Part shown: positions 1-6,819 of the stretch, piece after piece
How the letters are laid out: each line of letters begins with the position of its first letter
How positions within the stretch are numbered: the stretch's first letter is position 1
DNA from: Nostoc commune NIES-4072
Lineage (GTDB): Bacteria > Cyanobacteriota > Cyanobacteriia > Cyanobacteriales > Nostocaceae
Reading direction: 5' to 3'
Assembly (NCBI RefSeq): GCF_003113895.1
Contig: NZ_BDUD01000001.1
Coordinates: 1,024,416-1,088,415, forward strand
Length of the DNA: 64,000 bases
Notes under the pieces: generated by a model
What the model was told of the DNA's origin: nothing
The model's input: only the letters and a program-made list of their open reading frames with translations
The model's database searches: none
Program-made: the position numbers and the translations under genes

Positions 1-97
1 TTTTTGTTTGTGGCTGCTGAGTGTTTACAGTCGTGCAAGCAGCTAAAAATATACTCATCAAAAGTGCTAAAGCAGATAAAAACCAGCGACGATGCAT
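1..97 (-). CDS. Lipoprotein N-terminus (partial, runs off window)
   Basis: An open frame on the minus strand starts with ATG at 97 and runs off the left edge after 32 codons. It begins MHRRWFLSALALLMSIFLAA followed by Cys: a basic n-region, a hydrophobic core and a lipobox LAAC, so the product is probably a lipid-anchored exported protein. A good Shine-Dalgarno (AAGGAA) lies about 7-10 bases upstream of the ATG. The mature part is not in the window, so its function cannot be told. It is divergent from the glycosidase gene at 386. Confidence 0.65.
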   Translation of the reverse strand, partial: MHRRWFLSALALLMSIFLAACTTVNTQQPQTK

Positions 98-385
98 ATT
101 AAAATTCCTTTTAGGGTAAGAATGGGATAAGCAGATTTTCACTAACTAAGGTAGAGGCAGAATTTACCTAATAACAGACTAAGCTTGGTGTATCTTCAAA
201 TGTTTTATACTTCCCTATATGTGTTTATGTCTTTATCAAAAAATTCAGCAACACTAACAAGCCTTTGGTAGTCTTAAAAAAATAGGTTTAAAAACCTCCT
301 GTTATTTAAATGTATAATTCTATACAAACTGACTACAATTATCTGAATTGGGGTCAATGATTATTGTGTCCATCTACTGCTAGAT

Positions 386-1885
386 ATGTCTAACCATCCT
401 TTGAACGTTGCAAGATCAACATTATTTTGGCGGCGTCTATTCGCTATTGTTTTCACTAGTAGTTCGTTGCTCCCCAACTTTGGAAGCGAACCAGCAAGGG
501 CACAAGTAACCCAGTATTGTCAATTATCATCAACGGCGGCACAAGAAAAAGAAAACTTACGTTTGTCAGCCCTCAAAGGCAAACCAGATGCCCAAACCCG
601 CTATCAAAACATTGTAAAAAAACAAGCGCAGGAATTACAGGAGTGTCGCACTAGGACTTGGCCGCAAGTCCAAGCCATTTGGTTGCGCTTGTATCCTTGT
701 GATATTCAGCCAGGAATAATTGACCAGATTATGGATCGGATTGTCAACCGTGGCTATAATCAAGTTTATTTAGAAGTATTTTACGACGGGCAGGCATTAT
801 TGCCAGCAAAAGCTAACCCGACGGTTTGGCCTTCTGTAATTCGCACCCCAGGAGCAGAAAACGCCGATTTACTCGCTACAGCAATTCAAAAAGGTCGGCA
901 ACGCGGTTTAAAGGTTTACGCCTGGATGTTTACTACCAATTTCGGCTATACTTACGCCCAGCGCCGAGATAGAGAAAGTGCGATCGCTCGTAATGGTAAA
1001 GGTCAAACGAGCCTATATGTAGTAGATAACGGCTCTCAAGTATTTATCGACCCCTACAACTTGCAAGCAAAACGCGACTACTACCAATTAGTAAAAGAAA
1101 TTTTGCGCCGTCGCCCAGATGGCTTGCTATTAGACTATGTGCGCTATCCCCGACAAGCAGGAAGTGATTCCATCGCCACCAAAGTTTCAGATTTATGGCT
1201 ATTTAGTCCCGCAACCCAAGAAGCTTTATTTAAACGGGCACTAAATTACAAAGGGCTGGAATTGATTCGGCGCTTTTTGAGTAAGGGATTTGTCGGCGCT
1301 GGAGATATAGCGGAAGTTGATAAACTTTATCCTCAAGAAGGGGAACCTCTGTGGCAAGGACGCATTCCCTCACCAGCGCAAAAATCAATCCTGTCTGCAA
1401 CCGATAGACAGCCGCTTTTACAATGGGAATTATGGCAGCTTGCTGTTGCCCACGCTATGCAAGGAATTTTAGATTTTGTCACCATAGCCAGTTATCCAGC
1501 AAAGCAGCAAGGTATTTCCACGGGAGTAGTGTTTTTCCCGGATGGCAACCAAACTGTAGGACAAGGATATGATTCCCGTTTGCAACCTTGGGATCGCTTC
1601 CCTACTTCATTGCAGTGGCATCCTATGGCTTATGGAAATTGCGGTAATGCCAGTTGTATTGTGACGCAAGTGCAACGAGTTTTGAGTATGGCAAAACCGG
1701 GTACGCAGATAATCCCAGCTTTAGCAGGCAAATGGGGAGAATCTATTAGTAATCGTCCATCCCTAGAAGCGCAAATGCAGGCACTTCGCAAATTTTCCCC
1801 TCAACTGAAGGGAGTTAGCCATTTTGCCTATTCTTGGCAATATCCTGAGAGTGATAACGATCGCAAATTTTGTCGTACTCGGTAA
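386..1885 (+). CDS. Secreted GHL10-type family 10-like glycosyl hydrolase
   Basis: A 499-residue protein with an N-terminal signal peptide of about 40 residues (hydrophobic run FAIVFTSSSLL, likely cleavage after ARA). The rest matches the glycosyl-hydrolase-like 10 family: it opens with a strand ending in AIWLRLYP, followed by NRGYNQVYLEVFYDG, GRQRGLKVYAWMF, DPYNLQAKRDYY and DGLLLDYVRYPR, which are typical beta-strand ends of a TIM barrel carrying acidic residues. Substrate is unknown; relatives are thought to act on cell-wall or exported polysaccharide. ATG start. It stands alone, divergent from the lipoprotein gene, with 428 bases before the next gene. Confidence 0.8.
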   Translation: MSNHPLNVARSTLFWRRLFAIVFTSSSLLPNFGSEPARAQVTQYCQLSSTAAQEKENLRLSALKGKPDAQTRYQNIVKKQAQELQECRTRTWPQVQAIWLRLYPCDIQPGIIDQIMDRIVNRGYNQVYLEVFYDGQALLPAKANPTVWPSVIRTPGAENADLLATAIQKGRQRGLKVYAWMFTTNFGYTYAQRRDRESAIARNGKGQTSLYVVDNGSQVFIDPYNLQAKRDYYQLVKEILRRRPDGLLLDYVRYPRQAGSDSIATKVSDLWLFSPATQEALFKRALNYKGLELIRRFLSKGFVGAGDIAEVDKLYPQEGEPLWQGRIPSPAQKSILSATDRQPLLQWELWQLAVAHAMQGILDFVTIASYPAKQQGISTGVVFFPDGNQTVGQGYDSRLQPWDRFPTSLQWHPMAYGNCGNASCIVTQVQRVLSMAKPGTQIIPALAGKWGESISNRPSLEAQMQALRKFSPQLKGVSHFAYSWQYPESDNDRKFCRTR

Positions 1886-2313
1886 ACAGCAGATACTAAA
1901 TATCCACATCGTAAGACTTCTAAAAAACTTTTTGGTTTACTGATTGCCAAATTTATGTTGTAAGTAATAAGTTACATGCCCTGTGATAATTTAAGAGGTG
2001 TTTGAAAAGTTCTATGTTGTGATATTAATCAAATGATTACTCCCCTTAATCCCCCCTTGTAAAGGGTGGAAACAAGAAAATGCGGTTCCCTCCCCTTTAT
2101 AAAGGGAGGGTTAGGGTGGGGTAAAAGAATATTTGAAAAGTCGCGGAAGGTATATTTTTGCCGTTCTGATTTGGGTTAAATGCTACGAAAAATAAATGTT
2201 TTAGCCATATAATGCTTCGCTGTGCTAAATAAAATATGAGAGCAAAAGACCCTTTTAAAATATTCTCTAAACGGATAACTATTCTAGCTACTAGAAATTA
2301 TTGAGGATTAACT
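1886..2313. other. Intergenic stretch with a C/G-rich dispersed repeat
   Basis: No coding signal is seen. Positions about 2041-2121 hold a repeat of the kind common in Nostoc spacers, with CCCCTTAATCCCCCC, CCCTCCCCTTTATAAAGGGAGGG-like arms and GGGTTAGGGTGGGG, able to fold into a hairpin. The remainder is AT-rich and would contain the promoter of the downstream Bell/NLR pair, but no box is convincing. Confidence 0.5.
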
Positions 2314-2706
2314 ATGGAACCTGTTTCTATAATTATTACGGCTTTAGGTGCTGGTGCGATCGCTGCTACTAAAGATACCGCAGGAACAGCCGTTAAAGAT
2401 GCCTATCAGGGTTTGAAGACTTTGATTAAGAAGAGGTTTGCTGACCAAGGTAAAGAAGATGATAGCAATATCGTAGATAAGCATGAGAAAAAGCTGGATT
2501 CTGAAGCAGTTAAAGCATTGCTTAAAGAAGAGTTAGTAAATCTAGGAGTTGATAAAGATGCGGAAATTATTAAGTTAGCGCAGGAGTTACTGAAACAGGA
2601 AAAGCCAGAAGAGTCAGCAGCAGGTAAGTATAACACAGTATTTCAAGGAGAAGTGAAAGGGATTCAGGTGGGCGATCGCAACACACAAGAAAATAAATTT
2701 AGCTAG
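2314..2706 (+). CDS. Bell-like small effector with C-terminal amyloid-signalling-like motif
   Basis: A 130-residue protein. Residues 1-45 form a glycine/alanine-rich hydrophobic helix and an amphipathic helix (MEPVSIIITALGAGAIAATK, then AVKDAYQGLKTLIKKRF), followed by charged helices to about residue 95. The last 25 residues hold a short motif: YNTVFQGEVKG, then IQVGDRNTQ. The same motif (12 of 24 residues identical) is repeated at residues 8-31 of the STAND/WD40 protein encoded 19 bases downstream. This design matches the bacterial Bell domain plus amyloid motif (BASS / RHIM-like) effectors described next to NLR genes; Bell is regarded as an analogue of the fungal HET-s/HELL and MLKL membrane-targeting helical bundles. 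The role as a cell-death effector is inferred from architecture and context. An unrelated small DNA- or membrane-binding protein is the main alternative. Confidence 0.7.
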   Translation: MEPVSIIITALGAGAIAATKDTAGTAVKDAYQGLKTLIKKRFADQGKEDDSNIVDKHEKKLDSEAVKALLKEELVNLGVDKDAEIIKLAQELLKQEKPEESAAGKYNTVFQGEVKGIQVGDRNTQENKFS

Positions 2707-2725
2707 AAGCCACTGGAGTATCTAG

Positions 2726-5038
2726 ATGGCTGAAGAGAGTTCTAACTACAATTCAACTTTTCAAAATGAAATCAAAGGTGCTGTAGTTGGTGAAGGAAAC
2801 ATTATCTACAACTACTTCTACTCCAGGGAAGAGGTAAAACCTGTTGATTCTGCGATCGCTATTGATGAACATCTCCCTTGTCCTTACAAGGGTTTATTTC
2901 ATTTTGGCCCCAATGATGCTGAGTTTTTCTTTGGGCGGAAAATTTTTATAGAAGAACTTTATATTACAACTAAAACCCGTAATTTTATACCCGTGCTGGG
3001 TGCGTCGGGGAGCGGTAAATCTTCGGTGGTATTAGCTGGATTAGTCCCTAAGTTACAAAAAGAGGGTCATTGGCAGTTTACTCACTTTCGTCCTGGTTCT
3101 GATCCTTTCCATGCGATCGCTTTAGCTCTTGTTCCTCTTTATACACATGATTTAGATCAAACTGACCAAATTGCCCAAGCCCGAAAGATGGCTGGTTACT
3201 TGCAAGATGGCTCTGTTCCTCTCTCGGACGTTTTTGCTAAAATTCAGCAAAATCACCCTAATCATCGGGTGCTACTGATTGCTGACCAATTTGAAGAAAT
3301 TTACACGCTCTGTAACAATCAGGAAATTCGCCGTAAGTTTCTCGACTGCTTATTAGCCAGTCTAGAAACTCCTGTTTCCCTGTCTTCATCGGCTACGGTG
3401 TTGGTGACAACGATGCGGGCAGATTTTTTGGGAAATGCTCTCTCCTATCGTCCTTTTGCTGATGTCTTGCAAAATGCTGACTTGAAACTGGGGCCGATGA
3501 ATCGGAAAGAACTAACAGAAGTCATTGAAAAACCTGCCCAAAAATTAGCGGTGACATTTGAAACCGGACTGGTAGAACGCATTCTGGATGATGTGGAAGA
3601 CCAACCGGGAAATTTACCTTTGCTAGAGTTTGCATTAACAGAGTTGTGGAACAAGCGAACGGGTAAACAATTAACTCACAAAATCTATAAAGAAATTGGT
3701 CAAGTAGAAGGTGCATTAGCTCGCCATGCTGATGAGAAATATGGCAACTTGACAGATGATGAAAAGAAAAAAGTCCGGCGGATTTTTATTCAATTGGTGC
3801 GTCCGGGTGAGGGAGCAGAGGATACCAGACGCATAGCGATGAAAGCGGAATTGGGGGAGCAAAGCTGGTCTTTGGTAAAAAAATTAGCTGATGCTCGGTT
3901 GGTGGTGACAAGTCGCAATCTCAGCAGTCAAGAAACGGTCGAAGTAGTTCATGAAGCTCTGATTCGTAATTGGGGAGAATTGCGAGAATGGATGAATACA
4001 AGCCGCGTTTTTAGAGCTTGGCAAGAGCGACTGCGGGGAGCAAAGGGACAATGGGAAGCAACAAATCGAGATTCGGGTTCATTGTTGCGTGGTGCAGCTT
4101 TGGCGGAGGCAGAAGAAAAACTGAAAGAACGCCCAGACGACTTAATTGATGAGAAAGAATTTATTGAGCAGAGTATCCAAGAACAACAGCGCCTCAAACA
4201 AGCTGAAGCAGCTCGCAGAAAGCGCGAAATCAGAACCGCTTGGGGGATTGCGGCTGGTTCTTTGGTGGCGATGGTAATTAGCGGTGGATTGGGTTTCACG
4301 GCATGGAATCAGAAAAACCAATCGGAACTCAATCAAGCCGAATCTCTTGGTCGATATTCTTTGTCTCTATTGAATGAAAATAAAGACTTAGAGGCTTTTG
4401 TCCAAGCAATCAAGGCGGGAAAAATTCTGCAAAGCCAACATACAACTAACCCAGAGGTAATGAATGCTTTGCAGGTAGTTAATTTTTCAGGAAGAGAACG
4501 CAACCGCTTGCAAGGACATGATGGCTCTGTCAATAGCGTCAGTTTTAGCGCCGACGGCAAGACATTGGCTTCTGGCAGTTATGACAACACGATCAAACTC
4601 TGGAATCTAGAGACAGGAAAGGAAATCCGCACTCTCAAGGGACATGATGGCTATGTCACGAACGTCAGTTTTAGCGCCGACGGTAAGACATTGGCTTCTG
4701 GCAGTTGGGACAACACGATCAAACTCTGGAATCTAGAGACAGGAAAGGAAATCCGCACCCTCAAGGGACATGATGGCATTGTCGGGAGCGTCAGTTTTAG
4801 CGCCGACGGCAAGACATTGGCTTCTGGTAGTAATGACAGCACAATCAAACTCTGGAATGTAGAGACAGGAAAGGAAATCCGCACCCTCAAGGTAGATGGT
4901 AGCGTCAGTTTTAGCGCCGACGGCAAGACATTGGCTTCTGGCAGTTGGGACGGTACAATCAAACTCTGGAATCTAGAGACAGGAAAGGAAATCCATACCC
5001 TCAAGGTACATGGTAGCGGGAGCAACGCGATTTTGTGA
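2726..5038 (+). CDS. NLR-like STAND NTPase with WD40 repeats (3' part cut off by MITE insertion)
   Basis: The frame as it stands encodes 770 residues. Residues 8-31 carry the amyloid-like motif shared with the upstream Bell-like protein (YNSTFQNEIKG, then VVGEGN). Next comes an nSTAND1-type NTPase: Walker A GASGSGKSS at 92-100, Walker B LLIADQFEE around 183-191, and the winged-helix end VHEALIRNW near 409-417. A coiled coil at about 470-500 leads into one membrane segment (about 506-526), then WD40 blades from about 595. After the fourth blade the frame runs into an inserted element and stops at 5038. Removing 158 bases (element plus one target copy) restores a 958-residue frame to 5760 with eight blades. 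By analogy with NLRs, WD40 would sense a ligand, NTP would drive oligomerisation and the N-terminal motif would template the Bell partner. The gene lies 19 bases after the Bell gene, so co-transcription is likely. Confidence 0.8.
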   Translation: MAEESSNYNSTFQNEIKGAVVGEGNIIYNYFYSREEVKPVDSAIAIDEHLPCPYKGLFHFGPNDAEFFFGRKIFIEELYITTKTRNFIPVLGASGSGKSSVVLAGLVPKLQKEGHWQFTHFRPGSDPFHAIALALVPLYTHDLDQTDQIAQARKMAGYLQDGSVPLSDVFAKIQQNHPNHRVLLIADQFEEIYTLCNNQEIRRKFLDCLLASLETPVSLSSSATVLVTTMRADFLGNALSYRPFADVLQNADLKLGPMNRKELTEVIEKPAQKLAVTFETGLVERILDDVEDQPGNLPLLEFALTELWNKRTGKQLTHKIYKEIGQVEGALARHADEKYGNLTDDEKKKVRRIFIQLVRPGEGAEDTRRIAMKAELGEQSWSLVKKLADARLVVTSRNLSSQETVEVVHEALIRNWGELREWMNTSRVFRAWQERLRGAKGQWEATNRDSGSLLRGAALAEAEEKLKERPDDLIDEKEFIEQSIQEQQRLKQAEAARRKREIRTAWGIAAGSLVAMVISGGLGFTAWNQKNQSELNQAESLGRYSLSLLNENKDLEAFVQAIKAGKILQSQHTTNPEVMNALQVVNFSGRERNRLQGHDGSVNSVSFSADGKTLASGSYDNTIKLWNLETGKEIRTLKGHDGYVTNVSFSADGKTLASGSWDNTIKLWNLETGKEIRTLKGHDGIVGSVSFSADGKTLASGSNDSTIKLWNVETGKEIRTLKVDGSVSFSADGKTLASGSWDGTIKLWNLETGKEIHTLKVHGSGSNAIL
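5009..5017. repeat. Left 9-bp target-site duplication of the MITE
   Basis: CATGGTAGC at 5009-5017 is repeated exactly at 5167-5175, directly outside the inverted-repeat ends of the inserted element. Nine-base duplications are known for IS4-like and some other DDE transposases. Confidence 0.85.
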
Positions 5039-5166
5039 GGTGCTAAAATCTGGGACGTATATAGCTTGTTTCAGGATGCGATCGCAACTAAAAAACCAGA
5101 TTTTGTTGAGAATATAGGGGTGTAATTGAGAACTAAACCCCGATCTCACTTTTTCGCGTTGCTCCC
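5018..5166. mobile_element. 149-bp MITE-like element inserted in the WD40 gene
   Basis: The left end reads GGGAGCAACGCGA and the right end TCGCGTTGCTCCC, a perfect 13-bp terminal inverted repeat, with a further GTGAG/CTCAC pair inside after four mismatched bases. An inner inverted repeat AAAATCTGG (5045-5053) / CCAGATTTT (5096-5104) adds to the foldback. Both sides carry the 9-bp duplication CATGGTAGC. There is no transposase frame, so it is non-autonomous. Insertion adds 158 bases, shifts the frame and brings in a stop (TGA at 5036-5038). Confidence 0.85.
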
Positions 5167-5175
5167 CATGGTAGC

Positions 5176-5760
5176 TATTTGTATAAGCTCAGTTTTAGCG
5201 CCGATGGCAAGACATTGGCTTCTAGCACTGACAGCACGATTAAACTCTGGAATCTAGAGACAGGAAAGGAAATCCGCACCCTCAAGGGACATGATGGCTC
5301 TGTCAATAGTGTCAGTTTTAGCCCCGACGGCAAGACATTGGCTTCTGGCAGTTATGACAAGACGATTAAACTCTGGAATCTAGAGACAGGAAAGGAAATC
5401 CGTACCCTCAAGGGACATGATGGCATTGTCAGGAGCGTCAGTTTTAGCGCCGACGGCAGGACATTGGCTTCTGGCAGTTGGGACAAGACGATCAAACTCT
5501 GGAATCTAGAGACAGGAAAGGAAATCCGCACCCTCAAGGGACATGATGACTATGTCAATAGCGTCAGTTTTAGCGCCGACGGCAAGACTTTGGCTTCTGG
5601 CAGTTATGACAAGACGATCAAACTCTGGAATCTTCCAGATTTAGAGTTAGGTTCTTTAATGGGGCGCAGTTGTGATTTGGTGCGGGGTTATTTACAAAAT
5701 AATCCTAATGTTAGCCAGAGTGATAAGCACTTGTGCGACGGTATTGGCACGCAAAAATGA
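5176..5760 (+). pseudogene. Displaced 3' part of the NLR-like WD40 gene (blades 5-8 and C-terminus)
   Basis: This is the continuation of the STAND/WD40 gene after the MITE, in a different frame from the 5' part. It encodes four blades with repeated SVSFSADGKTLASGS and TIKLWNLETGKEI segments and a typical cyanobacterial WD40 tail (LMGRSCDLVRGYL, then LCDGIG). No convincing start or Shine-Dalgarno is visible; the open frame merely begins with non-AUG codons near 5179. Without excision of the element or a frameshift it probably is not made as part of the receptor. The blades are intact, so the insertion seems recent. Confidence 0.75.
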
Positions 5761-5831
5761 AACCAATTCGCAATGGTGGGCTACGCCCCGCTACGCTAAC
5801 GCAATGACGCTCATTCCTCTCTACGAGACGC

Positions 5832-6089
5832 CTACGGTGTACACACAAGTCTCTTAATCTGTACCTTTGATGCATTGACCTACATCTTTGATGCATCGAC
5901 CTACATCTTTGATGCATCGACCTACATCTTTGATGCATCGACCTACATCTTTGATGCATCGACCTGCATCTTTGTTGCATCGACCTGCATCTTTGTTGCA
6001 TTGCTCTGCACCTTTGATGCATCGACCTACAAGAATTAACTCACCCTACGTTACACAGCAACTTTAAAAGACTTGTGTGTACACCGTAG
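5832..6089. repeat. 21-bp tandem array framed by a 21-bp perfect inverted repeat
   Basis: CTACGGTGTACACACAAGTCT (bases 5832-5852) returns as its exact reverse complement at 6069-6089. Between them, 5865-6032 holds eight 21-bp units of the type CTTTGATGCATCGACCTACA plus T, the first five near identical and the last three drifting (TGTTGCAT, CTGCAC). Read on the minus strand it encodes an MHQRCRS heptapeptide repeat, which I take as accidental. The outer flanks (5775-5830 and 6085-6160) are CTACG/GCTACGCTAACGC dispersed Nostoc repeats. The whole spacer 5761-6195 contains no gene I can support. Confidence 0.8.
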
Positions 6090-6195
6090 CTACGAGACGC
6101 TGTGCGTAGCTTGCTTCCCCGCAGGGGTACGCTACCGCTTCGCTAACGCAATTCGCAATTAAATTTTTAACGTGCGCCTCTGTTGGAGACTAATG

Positions 6196-6792
6196 TTAAC
6201 TTAAAGCCAAGTCTTCTGGTGTATTACAGTTAAACAGCATTTCTGGTTCTGCTAAAGGCAAAACTTCTACAGGATATTGCTGAAGCCACTGTTGAAACGA
6301 TCGCCCCCCTTGGTTGATAAACTCTAAGAGTTGTGGCAAACAGCGACGGCGATAGAAACCACACAGAGGTTCCCAGCCTTTAGGATGATCGGCTAAAGCT
6401 GCGATCGCATTATCTCCCACGCTATCAAGTCTAGTTACCCAATCTTGCAACACCTCAACCCGCAACCTCGGCAAATCGCAAGCTAGCAACAGCACCCATT
6501 CTGTCTGTACTTCGGCTAGTCCTTGGGCAAACCCAACTAAAGGCCCGTGGGCGAGAGGTTCTCCAAACAAAGGCACTTCCCGGATAAACTGGCAACCAGG
6601 CAAAAGCAAATCTTGATAGCGTTCTGGCCAGGGAGTGACTACATAAACAACATCAGCACAGCTTTGAGCAATCCCACAAACTCGCTCTAACAACGGCACT
6701 CTTTGAATGGGAATCAAGGCTTTATCCTCACCCATCCGAGAACTTTTACCGCCTGCTAATACAATGGCAGTTAATTCGCTTCTGGTCGTCAT
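6196..6792 (-). CDS. mobA: Molybdenum cofactor guanylyltransferase
   Basis: The protein (198 residues from the ATG at 6792) joins GTP to molybdopterin to make Mo-bis-MGD or related dinucleotide cofactors in the cytoplasm. It opens with the nucleotidyltransferase signature LTAIVLAGGKSSRMGEDKAL, followed by LLLACDLPRL, the metal-binding strand end, and ends with the NTPEDL motif usual in MobA. An in-frame ATG upstream at 6813 would add MGMGHEA, but those codons come from the GGGCATT-type repeat, so the start at 6792 is preferred. It follows the DUF255 gene on the same strand with a spacer of about 27 bases made of repeat DNA. Likely users are molybdoenzymes such as nitrate reductase, not in the window. 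Confidence 0.88.
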   Translation of the reverse strand: MTTRSELTAIVLAGGKSSRMGEDKALIPIQRVPLLERVCGIAQSCADVVYVVTPWPERYQDLLLPGCQFIREVPLFGEPLAHGPLVGFAQGLAEVQTEWVLLLACDLPRLRVEVLQDWVTRLDSVGDNAIAALADHPKGWEPLCGFYRRRCLPQLLEFINQGGRSFQQWLQQYPVEVLPLAEPEMLFNCNTPEDLALS

Positions 6793-6819
6793 TGCCTCAT
6801 GCCCCATGCCCAATGCCCA

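Noticed and set aside
4651..5025. Long minus-strand frame with repeated LPEANVLPSALKLT units
   Set aside because: It is the antisense shadow of the WD40 repeats; the regular repeat of the sense strand keeps the frame open.
5711..6022. Minus-strand frame encoding MHQRCRS heptapeptide repeats
   Set aside because: The 21-bp unit is a multiple of three, so a tandem array stays open by chance; no start signal, and composition (Cys/His/Arg/Met) is unlike neighbours.
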